From contig CAJFGR010000048.1 in assembly GCA_904377845.1 (NCBI GenBank), positions 1 through 34,486 on the forward strand: a DNA stretch of 34,486 nt, written 5' to 3'. This document shows positions 7,627-16,113 of the stretch, piece after piece. Positions within the stretch are counted from its first letter, which is position 1. Each line of letters opens with the position of its first letter. Source of the stretch: an uncultured Ruminococcus sp. (GTDB lineage Bacteria; Bacillota; Clostridia; Lachnospirales; Lachnospiraceae). Position numbers and translations under genes: made by a program. A model generated the notes under the pieces. The model was given only the letters and a program-made list of their open reading frames with translations. It was not told where the DNA came from and ran no database searches.

Positions 7627-8145
7627 ATGAAGAGGCTTTTTAGAAAGAGGGAAGCAGTCGATGTGGAAGAGGCGCTTCATACATACGGAGATATGGTCTA
7701 CCGTCTCGCACTGGTGCAGATGAAGAACCGGAGCGAGGCGGAGGACGTATTTCAGGAGGTATTTCTGAGACTTGTCAGATATAAGGACAGGATAGACGGG
7801 CAGGAGCACCTGAAAGCGTGGCTGATCCGGGTGACGGTCAATTGCTGCAGGAAGCAGTTTGACAGTGCATACCGCAGAAGGACTGTGCCGATTGACCGGG
7901 AGATCGGTTCAGAGCAGACGTACGAGATGGATCTGCCGGGGGATCCTGTATATGATGCGGTACTGGGGCTGCCGGATGATTACAGGAGCGTGATCCATCT
8001 GTTTTACTATGAACAGTATTCGGTGCGTGAGATCGCGGAGATACTCGAGCTGTCGGAGACAGCGGTGAAGACACGTCTTTCACGCGCAAGAGGAAAGCTG
8101 AAAAATACACTGAAAGGAGAGTATGGCGGTGCAGGAACAGTATAG
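7627..8145 (+). CDS. ECF-family RNA polymerase sigma-70 factor
   Basis: The product has 172 residues. Region 2 (LHTYGDMVYRLALVQMKN, then AEDVFQEVFLRLVRY) and region 4 (GLPDDYRSVIHLFYYEQYS, then REIAEILELSETAVKTRLSRA) are clear, with the short linker and no other domains expected of ECF factors. It directs RNA polymerase to its own promoter class, usually under control of a membrane anti-sigma factor, and such a gene overlaps its 3' end by 23 bases. The ATG at 7627 has AAAAGG upstream, but an in-frame GTG at 7663 behind AGAGGGAAG would fit the candidate autoregulatory promoter better. The identical promoter-like element before the lipoprotein genes suggests they are its target. Confidence 0.9.
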   Translation: MKRLFRKREAVDVEEALHTYGDMVYRLALVQMKNRSEAEDVFQEVFLRLVRYKDRIDGQEHLKAWLIRVTVNCCRKQFDSAYRRRTVPIDREIGSEQTYEMDLPGDPVYDAVLGLPDDYRSVIHLFYYEQYSVREIAEILELSETAVKTRLSRARGKLKNTLKGEYGGAGTV

Positions 8146-8695
8146 GAAAGCAAATGACAGGATTCACGCGCCCGAAGACCTGATCCGCCGCACGGAAGCT
8201 GCGGTCAGGCAGGAAGAGAAGAGACGGAAAATATATGCGTTCCGGCGTTATGCCGCTGTTGCCGCTGCCGCCTGCCTCTGTCTGGTATGCTTCGGCGTCT
8301 GGAATTTCTCAATGAGGGACAGAATCATTGTTCAGGATGTAGAGATCAGTGAAAATGAATTCTCGGCAGGAATGAATCTGGGCGGACACGGCGCCGGCGG
8401 CGGAACAGAGATACAGAAGATCCCTGCGGAAGGCGGAGAATCTGAGAATCAGGAGACACAGAAGGATAACACTGAGAGTATGAACGTGAGTGTCGAAAAA
8501 TATGATTCGGCGGATGAGGTTCCGGAGGAGATGTGGGAGCTTAAGCCGAGCAGGATCAACAGACAGGAAGTATATATCGGCAGATCGGAAGATACATGGT
8601 ACGCAGCGTTTGAGAAAGACGGCGTGTACTGGTTTGCGGAGGCTGACAGCGCCACAGAAGAGGAGCTGACAGAGTATCTGAAAAATATTTTATAA
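8123..8695 (+). CDS. Single-pass membrane protein, probable anti-sigma factor
   Basis: The product has 190 residues; the ATG at 8123 follows AAAGGAGAG and overlaps the sigma gene by 23 bases. An N-terminal cytoplasmic segment of about 40 charged residues (EDLIRRTEAAVRQEEKRRK) is followed by one membrane segment at about 44-60 (VAAAACLCLVCFGVWNF). A Gly/Glu-rich linker leads to an extracytoplasmic domain of about 70 residues (MWELKPSRINRQEVYIGRSE). This topology and gene order are those of anti-sigma factors that hold an ECF sigma at the membrane. The N-terminal part lacks a zinc-binding HxxxCxxC motif, so it is not a ZAS-type protein. The role is inferred from context. Confidence 0.75.
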   Translation: MAVQEQYRKANDRIHAPEDLIRRTEAAVRQEEKRRKIYAFRRYAAVAAAACLCLVCFGVWNFSMRDRIIVQDVEISENEFSAGMNLGGHGAGGGTEIQKIPAEGGESENQETQKDNTESMNVSVEKYDSADEVPEEMWELKPSRINRQEVYIGRSEDTWYAAFEKDGVYWFAEADSATEEELTEYLKNIL

Positions 8696-8701
8696 AATTC
8701 T

Positions 8702-8732
8702 GTAACCTTTCGGGAATGACAGAGGTATTACT
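8702..8732 (+). promoter_or_regulatory. ECF-type promoter candidate, copy 2
   Basis: GTAACC (8702-8707), a 16-nt spacer, then GGTATTACT (8724-8732). It matches the element before the sigma gene in both boxes and in spacing, with one difference (A to T). It lies about 75 bases upstream of the first lipoprotein gene and would drive the 8809-15111 run. Confidence 0.6.
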
Positions 8733-8765
8733 ATCAGAAACCGATAAACAACAGGAACACAGAGG

Positions 8766-8796
8766 CTTATAAGGCTGCAGACCGTAACCTTATAAG
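8766..8796 (+). promoter_or_regulatory. Paired CTTATAAG palindromes in the leader of the lipoprotein run
   Basis: CTTATAAGG (8766-8774) and CCTTATAAG (8788-8796) are inverted copies 13 bases apart, and each contains the 8-bp palindrome CTTATAAG. The centres are 23 bp apart, about two helix turns. The right copy touches the ribosome binding site AAGAGGG (8794-8800). It could be a double operator, or a hairpin in the mRNA that hides the ribosome binding site. Confidence 0.5.
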
Positions 8797-8808
8797 AGGG
8801 AAATGTTT

Positions 8809-11145
8809 ATGAAAAGAAAGTATTACAGAGCCGGAACCGCCTTACTGGCAGCCGCAGTGCTGGCGCTTACAGCGTGTCAGGGAACAGGGGACGGAGAGGA
8901 CAGCCGGAAAGAGGAAGCAGCCATGGCGGCACAGAAACTGGCTGACTCCATACGACAGAAATATGACGGGCAGTATGATTACACTGATCCCATGTGGGGA
9001 GTTTCCAGAGATGAGAAGCTGACGCTGCAGATGGGATTCGATATCTATGACAGTGATTTCACCGAGTATACCCAGATCGTAAATGTATATCAGGACGCAG
9101 AGCTGAAGCACCCGGCAGGATCGCATTTTGAGTGGGACGAGGAGACGAAAGAACTCTCGGTTACTCCTCCCAGATGGGAAGCCGGAGGTATATCGGCTGC
9201 CGGTCTGGATGAATCGGCTCCGGGATATGATCCGGCACAGGATTCTCTGTTTGAAAAAGGCGAACTGAAAGACTGGGGGAATCTTCCCCGGTATTATATG
9301 GTCAGATATGTGGATACAGAGACAGGAGAGACGCTGGACAAGCCGGCGGTCACTGTATTTACAGTAGAACACGAAGTGAGCCGGGCGCCGGAAGTATCCA
9401 TGGGGATCAATGAGGAAGGCCTTCCCGTATTCCGTTGGAATGAGGTGCCGGGAGCGGACAAATATTATGTCATGACAATGAACTGGTCGGAAGAGAACGG
9501 ATACTCCGGAAATGGATCAGTCGTGGGAAGTACGGAAGAGCCGGAATGGATACCGGACTCTGCCGCTCAGTTTGTCACATATTCAGTGTCCGGGGCTGAC
9601 CGGCAGGAAGTGTATGAGACTTATTATTGTGTGATCGCAGTCTCAGAGGACGGAACTTCTGCCATCAGTAATGTTTTCGATGAAAAAGACATTGCCCGTA
9701 TGGTTCCATATGCGGAGGAGAAAGCCATGAGCATCTCGAAGGAAGGCTCTGATTATGTGGAGAGTTTCAAGGAAATGCCTGCTTATAAATGGGTCACAAT
9801 GTGCGATGGAACGCTTGTACAGAAGATCATCAACTATGATTTTGAGAGCGCAGATACGGTTACCGAGACATGGGGAGAGTATGAGAAAGAGGATATGTCC
9901 GATCTTCAGCTGGTGGAGATGGATCTGGTCAAAGTACCCTACACCATAGACGGAACCGGATTTACCGGTGTGGTGGTAATCGAGAAATATGATCCGGATA
10001 CATGGGAGGACGAACTCGGGAAAATCCGTAACCGGCAGGAGAAGCTCAGGACAAAAGGCGGAGCAAGAACCCCGGAACTGACGCAGGAAGATACGACGAA
10101 AGAAGATGAGACTCAGGAAGAAGCCGGTGCAGGCAATGAAACCGGCGGAGCAGTCTCAGAACTTGAGCAGGAATATGAAGTAACGGCGAACAGTGCTCTG
10201 AGCGAGTATCTGGCAGTGAACATGATGAACGTCAATCCGATGATCAGCCTTGCCGATTTCCCGGAAAGCTCCGACCAGTCTTATCTGCTGGACGCATGGG
10301 AAGAAGCGGTGTATCAGAATCCCATGGTACTTGGAGTTACAGGCGCATCTATTCTCGGCGGCGGTAAGACTCTTGCAGTCTCCTACGATACGGAAGCGGA
10401 TGTGATCCGTGAGAAACAGGCGGAGATTGCGGCAGAGACAGAACGTGTGGTCTCGGAGATCATCACCGATGATATGAGCGAACTGGAGAAGGAGATGGCG
10501 ATCAACCAGTATCTCTGCGATACGGCGGAATACGATACGGCAGCTCTGGAAAATGCCGGGGAAAATGATTTTGAAGATGTGGATGAAGAGTTCAATGATT
10601 CCTTTACCCCTTACGGGGTGCTGCTCAATAAGACCGGCGTATGTTCCAGCTATGCAGGAGCCTTTAAGCTGCTGGCGGAAGAGGCAGGAGTGGAATGTAT
10701 CGTGGTAACCGGATATCTGGACGGCGAACTGCCCCACGCGTGGAACAAGGTTAAGATAGACGGGGAGTGGCAGATCGTGGACAGTACGAACAACGACAAC
10801 GAGCTGATCTTTAATGCTCTCCTCAATCTGCCCGACGCTGCGGCGGATAAGGTGCTGGTGGAGGATGAAAGATATGTCCTTGATTCCCAACTTCACAGTT
10901 ATCAGGCGAATACAGACGAGAAAGAATACTATCATATCAATAACCGGTTCTATGAGCAGGATCAGATTACGGCGCCTCTGACTGAGGAGCTGAAAGAAGA
11001 GGGAACAGCGGTCCTGCGGACAGACTACGGGCTGAGCGATGAGGAGTTTATGACTATCGCGCAGCAGACTGCCGAGCGGTACGGAGCCGATGAACTGGGA
11101 GGCTGTTACTGGATGGGCGTTATCTATCTTACGGATGAATATTGA
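8809..11145 (+). CDS. Lipoprotein with transglutaminase-like domain
   Basis: The product has 778 residues from the ATG at 8809, which lies 8 bases after AAGAGGG; the upstream ATG at 8803 is too close to that site. The N-terminus is a lipoprotein signal ending in LALTAC, with lipidated Cys23. The N-terminal half contains a fibronectin-III-like stretch (LPVFRWNEVPGADKYYV). A Glu-rich linker follows near residues 420-450. The C-terminal part has a transglutaminase-like fold: Cys612 in GVCSSYAGAFK, His643 in LPHAWNKV and Asp658 in IVDSTNND form the expected triad. It probably acts on the outer surface as a cysteine peptidase or crosslinking enzyme, or as a fold without activity. It heads the lipoprotein run. 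Confidence 0.85.
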   Translation: MKRKYYRAGTALLAAAVLALTACQGTGDGEDSRKEEAAMAAQKLADSIRQKYDGQYDYTDPMWGVSRDEKLTLQMGFDIYDSDFTEYTQIVNVYQDAELKHPAGSHFEWDEETKELSVTPPRWEAGGISAAGLDESAPGYDPAQDSLFEKGELKDWGNLPRYYMVRYVDTETGETLDKPAVTVFTVEHEVSRAPEVSMGINEEGLPVFRWNEVPGADKYYVMTMNWSEENGYSGNGSVVGSTEEPEWIPDSAAQFVTYSVSGADRQEVYETYYCVIAVSEDGTSAISNVFDEKDIARMVPYAEEKAMSISKEGSDYVESFKEMPAYKWVTMCDGTLVQKIINYDFESADTVTETWGEYEKEDMSDLQLVEMDLVKVPYTIDGTGFTGVVVIEKYDPDTWEDELGKIRNRQEKLRTKGGARTPELTQEDTTKEDETQEEAGAGNETGGAVSELEQEYEVTANSALSEYLAVNMMNVNPMISLADFPESSDQSYLLDAWEEAVYQNPMVLGVTGASILGGGKTLAVSYDTEADVIREKQAEIAAETERVVSEIITDDMSELEKEMAINQYLCDTAEYDTAALENAGENDFEDVDEEFNDSFTPYGVLLNKTGVCSSYAGAFKLLAEEAGVECIVVTGYLDGELPHAWNKVKIDGEWQIVDSTNNDNELIFNALLNLPDAAADKVLVEDERYVLDSQLHSYQANTDEKEYYHINNRFYEQDQITAPLTEELKEEGTAVLRTDYGLSDEEFMTIAQQTAERYGADELGGCYWMGVIYLTDEY

Positions 11146-11194
11146 GAGAGCAGTTCAGGACAAATATCCGGGAATAAAATGGAGGAAAAAAGAC

Positions 11195-12589
11195 ATGAAA
11201 AAACAGAAAAGATTAGTGGCACTGGGACTTACGGCAGCTATGGCGGCAGGACTGATTTCAGGCTGCGCTACAAAGGCAACCCCGGAGAATCTTCTGCGTG
11301 ATATGCAGAAGAACGCGGAGAAAACAGAATCTGCCCTGCTGAACTTTAAGATGGAAATGGCTATGGGAGACGGAACGACGGATGTCAGTCTCGGGATGGA
11401 TATGAATATGGAGACAACGACGGAACCGGAGGCGTCCCACGGAAAAGGCACGGTCTCGATTAATATGGGCGGCATGGATTTCAGTGTAGAGACAGAGACG
11501 TACTCTGTGCAGGAGGATGACGAGTATGTTACTTATACACTGATGGAAGATCAGTGGACGAAAGAGGCGGCAGATGACGGGGAAATAACCGGAGAAGTGG
11601 ACAGTATCGCCGATAATGTGGAAGAGTATGCGGACCAGTTTGTACTGGCGGACGATCTTGTTACAGTAAACGATAAGCAGTGCTTTGAGCTCACCGGTGA
11701 ACTGGACGGAGATCTTTTCTCCGAGATGATGCAGGCAGATCTGACCGATTCGCTGGCGGGATACGGAATTGACGAGGAAACTCTGTCTGATATGGTATTC
11801 CCGTGTACGATCGATATTTATAAGGACAGCATTCTTCCTGCAAGGCTGTACTTCGATATGACAGAGAGTATGGCTCCGGCGCTGGAGGATTCCGGAGTGA
11901 CGGTCTCCGAGTGCTATGTAGATATGACATTTATGGAATATGATACAGTAGAAGAGATTACAGTTCCGGAAGAAGCGGTTTCCTCTGCAGCGGACAGCGG
12001 GGCATCCGGCGGACTTGACCTGCCGCAGGATAACACATATGGAGACGAAAGTGTGGTAAAGCCGGCAGAACCGGTAGAGCCTGCCAGCGGTCTGGGAGAC
12101 AGCTGGGAGAGCTACACGGTACAGATAAATGATACAGTGATCACGCTTCCGTGTACGATCTCCGATCTGGAAGCAGCGGGGGTGAAGCTGGATACAGAGT
12201 ATACACCGGCTGATTATATTGTCAATGCAGGAGAGTATGAACTGGCATGGTTTAAGGTGGACAGCGGTGATTACATTATGGTAAATGTGGTAAATACAGG
12301 AAGCGAGCCGAAAGAGATCAAAAACTGTCTGGTATCTTCTGTCTATGCGGATGCTTACAGTATGACGGAAGGCGGACTGACAGTGATCTTCCCGGGCGGC
12401 ATTCAGATCGGTACACCGGAGGCTGACCTGCTGGCAGCATACGGAGAAGCTGATGATGCGTATGAGGATGAGGAATACGGAAATTCATACTACTGGTATG
12501 GGGATGATGCCGGGGTAAGCGGATTCAACGCCAGCATTGACCCTGAGACAGGACTGATCGTGTCGCTCAATATCGAGAATGAAGGATAA
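11195..12589 (+). CDS. Lipoprotein of unknown function, LolA-like N-terminal domain
   Basis: The product has 464 residues; the ATG at 11195 has GGAGGA 8 bases upstream, and the frame upstream of it overlaps the previous gene without a better start. The signal ends in LISGC (Cys24). The first 280 residues (NLLRDMQKNAEKTESALLNF, then repeated strands) look like the LolA/LppX-type or DUF6612-type beta fold of surface lipoproteins. A Ser/Gly/Pro-rich linker at about 285-310 leads to a second domain, starting SWESYTVQINDTVITLPC and containing PGGIQIGTPEADLLAAYGE, a form common in Lachnospiraceae surface proteins. No catalytic motif is seen. It is 49 bases behind the transglutaminase-like gene. Confidence 0.75.
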   Translation: MKKQKRLVALGLTAAMAAGLISGCATKATPENLLRDMQKNAEKTESALLNFKMEMAMGDGTTDVSLGMDMNMETTTEPEASHGKGTVSINMGGMDFSVETETYSVQEDDEYVTYTLMEDQWTKEAADDGEITGEVDSIADNVEEYADQFVLADDLVTVNDKQCFELTGELDGDLFSEMMQADLTDSLAGYGIDEETLSDMVFPCTIDIYKDSILPARLYFDMTESMAPALEDSGVTVSECYVDMTFMEYDTVEEITVPEEAVSSAADSGASGGLDLPQDNTYGDESVVKPAEPVEPASGLGDSWESYTVQINDTVITLPCTISDLEAAGVKLDTEYTPADYIVNAGEYELAWFKVDSGDYIMVNVVNTGSEPKEIKNCLVSSVYADAYSMTEGGLTVIFPGGIQIGTPEADLLAAYGEADDAYEDEEYGNSYYWYGDDAGVSGFNASIDPETGLIVSLNIENEG

Positions 12590-12639
12590 CGGCCGGTGGA
12601 GTGGTTGTAGAGTGAAAGTATTTTTGAGGAATTTCGATT

Positions 12640-13944
12640 ATGAAAAATTTATACAGGCAACTACTTGCTGTGGTGACAGCAGCCGGAATATTTATCTGCA
12701 GTGCGTGTGCGGGAATGACGAATGCAGAACCGGCAGGTGATAAAGAGAACCGTAAAGATGTTACTGATGAACAGACAGTAAAGACTGAATATATAACAAT
12801 ACCGGCTTCGTTGCTTAAGTTTTCCAGCTCGGATCTGCAGGATAATATAGAAGCATTCAGCGACTACTGCACCAGTGTCAGACAGAGCGGGGATGATATG
12901 ATAATCGAAGTAACGCCGGAGCAGAAAGAAACGCTGATACAGATGCATGAAGACAATATCAGAGAAGTGATGGATGATATGGTGGAAGCCGATCCTTCAT
13001 ATTCCTGTGAACTGGATGAAGATTACAGCCGAGTGGTGTACAGGTACGATGAAAACATAGACGGCGTCCTGCAGGCGAAAGTTCTGCTGTCGCTTACAAC
13101 AAGCTATGCTCTGAAAGGCATTATGGAGACAGGAAATCCGGACTGGCATATCCATGCTGAAATTGTAAACTGCCATACCGGTGCAACGGTCGTAGAGGGA
13201 ACATTACCGGATGAGGCGATCAATTTCGGACCGGATGAGTGGGAAAAAAGCTATGTCAGTACAGGAGAGGATGAGCAGCAGAAGGAAATTATGCGGGAAA
13301 CAGGCCTTCCGGCAGACTACAGTGCTCTGACTGACACACAGAAGAGCGCAGTTACGTCAATTGAGGATATGCTGACATGGATGGAAGGAAAATATCAGCA
13401 GAAATTCTGTTATGTATCCTACGCGCCGGGAGATGCGATCGAACAGGAGCATTTGAAGGTATATCCCGAACAGGGGGATGAATCGGATATTGTGACGGTG
13501 TACCGTACATATGAAAACGGGCTGTACCGGTATGAAGATGATTACGGAGCAATTCTGATGCGCCCCGCGTATGAAGAGCAGGTACGCGCATTCGCGGAGC
13601 AGTATCTGCCTTCCGAAGGGATAAAGATTTATACGGAAATAAAGAATGGCGGCAGCAGCCCGGCAGAGGAAGAACCGGTTCTGAGCGAGGTTTCCGCTGT
13701 GACGTATATTTTTATGGACGACGCCCTGTGCTCAGAAAAGTATGAGATATTTCTGGAGGCTGTGCCGGACTGGCTGACAGAGAACTGTCAGGGCGTACCG
13801 GCGGGGATTTATCTGCGTATGACAGAGTCCGAAGCATGGCAGCAGATCGACAGATCCGATTATGAGGACAAGCTCCGGGAAGATGTCTATACTAAAGAGG
13901 CAGAGTGCGCGATCTCCGGGAGCGGGAAAGTGACAGTGTATTAG
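12640..13944 (+). CDS. Lipoprotein of unknown function
   Basis: The product has 434 residues; the ATG at 12640 follows GAGGA. The signal ends in ICSAC (Cys23). The mature part is acidic and shows no motif I can assign. Residues 28-160 carry Glu/Asp-rich helices (IQMHEDNIREVMDDMVEAD). The C-terminal third contains YIFMDDALCSEKYEIFLEA and has several cysteines, but no catalytic pattern. Its place in the lipoprotein run, 50 bases behind the previous gene, suggests shared regulation by the ECF pair. Function is not recognised. Confidence 0.75.
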   Translation: MKNLYRQLLAVVTAAGIFICSACAGMTNAEPAGDKENRKDVTDEQTVKTEYITIPASLLKFSSSDLQDNIEAFSDYCTSVRQSGDDMIIEVTPEQKETLIQMHEDNIREVMDDMVEADPSYSCELDEDYSRVVYRYDENIDGVLQAKVLLSLTTSYALKGIMETGNPDWHIHAEIVNCHTGATVVEGTLPDEAINFGPDEWEKSYVSTGEDEQQKEIMRETGLPADYSALTDTQKSAVTSIEDMLTWMEGKYQQKFCYVSYAPGDAIEQEHLKVYPEQGDESDIVTVYRTYENGLYRYEDDYGAILMRPAYEEQVRAFAEQYLPSEGIKIYTEIKNGGSSPAEEEPVLSEVSAVTYIFMDDALCSEKYEIFLEAVPDWLTENCQGVPAGIYLRMTESEAWQQIDRSDYEDKLREDVYTKEAECAISGSGKVTVY

Positions 13945-13962
13945 TTGAAAGGAAGAAAAATT

Positions 13963-15111
13963 ATGAGGAAAGTATTACCGCTTATCGTATGCTGTGCTCT
14001 TGTATGCAGCCTGAGCGGATGCATCGTTTTCAGGGGAGGATCATCCAATGAATACCGCTCTGATGAAGAATTAGCGGATGAAATGATAGAAAATATTATC
14101 GATTGCGCAGAAAAGGAAAATGCAAAAGCACTGACAGAATTATTTTCACAATATGTTAAGGACAGTACGTTAAATTTAACTGAACAGGCAGAAGAATTCA
14201 TAGAGTTTTTTCAAGGCCAATGTAAAAGCTGGAAAGGAAATGCAAGTTCCCATGAAAAAAGTGAACACGGAAAAACAATCTGGCGGGAATTGAGAGGTCA
14301 CTATTCAGTTATTACAGATGAAGCACAATATGAAATAGCATATATTTATATTCCTTTTCACAGAGAAGAACCGGATAAAGAAGGGCTTACTGCAATAGAG
14401 ATCACTACGGAAGAAACTTTTAACAAGGATGAATTTCTCTGGAGTCTGGATCAGAAACCGGGTATCTATGTGACAGAAACCGGGGAAGAGATGTATTCGG
14501 AACAGAGGCTGATCACTCCGGAAGAACTGATCCGGGCGGCAGGACTTACAAAAGAACAGTACCGCGGAGCTGATCTCGAACAGTTTATTGAAGATTTCGC
14601 CATCACGGAAGAAGATGTGGATACGCTCAACATACCTTTGCTTCTGGAAGAATACGAACCGGACCGTAAAGACGGCCTGGCTGATGTGAGTTATCTCCTC
14701 GAAGACGACATAGAAAACCGTACGTCTGATTTTACAGAGAATGTATATGCCATTGCTTTTATGGAAAATAAGAATACAAGTACAGAATGTGTATATTACG
14801 ATATACTGGATAGTAAACGGTATCAAACGTCGGATGCGTATCTCTTTGATGATCTCTACCAGACACAGGCCGGATATTATGCGGACGGACAGCAGATCGT
14901 TGAGGCGTTAGACAAATATGGTGTTTTTGGCTGGGAATCCGGAACGGGTGAAGAGGAAATTACAGATCCCCAGTATATGGTGCTGGCTGTAGAATATGAT
15001 GACGGAACGGTGTTCCGTGTAAAGGCATCCGGCTTATTGTCGAAGGTGCTGCCGGTCGAGTACGATGAAGTGAGGGATATGCTCCTGTCAGGAGAATACA
15101 GCGGAAGTTAG
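13963..15111 (+). CDS. DUF5104-like lipoprotein
   Basis: The product has 382 residues from the ATG at 13963, which has AAAGGAAG 8 bases upstream; the frame is open from a TTG at 13945. The signal ends in SLSGC (Cys20). The next segment (DEELADEMIENIIDCAEKEN, then ALTELFS) is the pattern I associate with DUF5104, found in small clostridial lipoproteins. The C-terminal half from about residue 180 (LITPEELIRAAGLTKEQYRG) is acidic and not recognised. It is the last of four lipoprotein genes in a row. No terminator is obvious before the next gene, 33 bases on. Confidence 0.7.
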   Translation: MRKVLPLIVCCALVCSLSGCIVFRGGSSNEYRSDEELADEMIENIIDCAEKENAKALTELFSQYVKDSTLNLTEQAEEFIEFFQGQCKSWKGNASSHEKSEHGKTIWRELRGHYSVITDEAQYEIAYIYIPFHREEPDKEGLTAIEITTEETFNKDEFLWSLDQKPGIYVTETGEEMYSEQRLITPEELIRAAGLTKEQYRGADLEQFIEDFAITEEDVDTLNIPLLLEEYEPDRKDGLADVSYLLEDDIENRTSDFTENVYAIAFMENKNTSTECVYYDILDSKRYQTSDAYLFDDLYQTQAGYYADGQQIVEALDKYGVFGWESGTGEEEITDPQYMVLAVEYDDGTVFRVKASGLLSKVLPVEYDEVRDMLLSGEYSGS

Positions 15112-15144
15112 GGGAAAATAAGTATTGTTTCAAAGGAGGAGGCT

Positions 15145-15588
15145 ATGGACAGAGTATTTGAAGATGAATTTATGGAGGCCCAGTCACGGATTGTTGCACT
15201 ATGCGTCGAATTCACGGGCAACAGGGCAGATAAGGTTTATGCCTATGGCTCCATCGAAGAAAGCAGCATTTCTTTCAATGCATTTTTCAACATTGACGGC
15301 CGGATTAAAACAACAAATAATATAGCTGCCGATCCGGACGCGATATGGGATTTTCTGGATCTTGGAGAATCAGATTTGGAGAAGATAAGACAAATATGCA
15401 TACATTACGGAAAACCTGTCCCCACAGAATTAAAAATAATCTATGACTGTAAAAGCGGTAAAATAGACACGGAATATAAGTATGAAAGTATCTGTTCCGC
15501 AAAGACGGGGACAGATTCAAGCGAGATTTTTATGAAGTGGCAGAGAAAACAGCAGGGCATGATGGGGAAGAGCATATGGAAGAGATAA
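15145..15588 (+). CDS. YezG/DUF600-like protein, possible immunity protein
   Basis: The product has 147 residues; the ATG at 15145 lies 6 bases after AAAGGAGGAGG. The protein is small, soluble and acidic. It begins with a helix (DEFMEAQSRIVALCVEF), then a strand with DKVYAYGSIEESSISFNAFF, and later ELKIIYDCKSGKIDTEY. This order resembles the YezG (DUF600) immunity family, which protects against LXG-type polymorphic toxins. The match is by pattern only. No toxin gene is next to it; the following genes are all small and tightly packed, as in arrays of orphan immunity genes. Confidence 0.55.
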   Translation: MDRVFEDEFMEAQSRIVALCVEFTGNRADKVYAYGSIEESSISFNAFFNIDGRIKTTNNIAADPDAIWDFLDLGESDLEKIRQICIHYGKPVPTELKIIYDCKSGKIDTEYKYESICSAKTGTDSSEIFMKWQRKQQGMMGKSIWKR

Positions 15589-15833
15589 AACGGCATTGTG
15601 AAAAAGTCATACAGATACTCCGTTCCGATTATAGTACGCAGTTACAGTATTCGGGAATAATCAAAAAAATATATGACGTTATGTTACAGATTATATCCTG
15701 CGATAATGTCAATGAACTTCCTGATATTCACTGGAACAGCATAGCGCGGTGTTTTGCTGACGAAACGACGGATTATCAAAGTCCTATACTTTTTGAGATA
15801 GATAAAATCGCGAAGCTGACAGAGGGTAAATAA
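15576..15833 (+). CDS. Small hypothetical protein, 85 aa
   Basis: The ATG at 15576 lies behind GGGGAAG and overlaps the end of the YezG-like gene by 13 bases, so translation is probably coupled. The protein (EEIKRHCEKVIQILRSDYST, then CFADETTDYQSPILFEIDK) is helical and soluble with no membrane segment. I do not recognise a family. The overlap with its neighbours and its size fit an immunity-like cluster. Confidence 0.6.
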   Translation: MEEIKRHCEKVIQILRSDYSTQLQYSGIIKKIYDVMLQIISCDNVNELPDIHWNSIARCFADETTDYQSPILFEIDKIAKLTEGK

Positions 15834-16102
15834 TGAAACAGTTGAGAAACACAGAATGGCGGAGAGGATACCCCATTAAGAAAAACCTGGCCCTGTGTGC
15901 ATGGGGCCTGATGGCGCTCGCAGGCTTCGCCGGGATACTGGCGCGCCCGGAGAATATTCCGTCGCTGGCATCGTGTGTTCTTGCATTGGCGGGCGCAGTC
16001 CTTTCGCTGCCGCACCTGCTCGGATATTACAGAACTACATATCAGTGTCTGCCCGCTTTGAACAGGCGGCTTACAAAAAAGGAGCAGGAGGGGCCGAAGT
16101 AA
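15833..16102 (+). CDS. Small two-TM membrane protein, 89 aa
   Basis: The ATG at 15833 shares one base with the stop of the previous gene (TAATG), behind GAGGG, so it is translationally coupled. Two membrane segments are visible at about residues 20-38 (LALCAWGLMALAGFAGIL) and 44-63 (SLASCVLALAGAVLSLPHLL), with a basic N-terminus and a basic tail. Function unknown. Small two-TM proteins accompany some bacterial toxin-immunity loci, which is consistent with, but not proof of, such a role here. Confidence 0.6.
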   Translation: MKQLRNTEWRRGYPIKKNLALCAWGLMALAGFAGILARPENIPSLASCVLALAGAVLSLPHLLGYYRTTYQCLPALNRRLTKKEQEGPK

Positions 16103-16113
16103 CCTTCAATATA

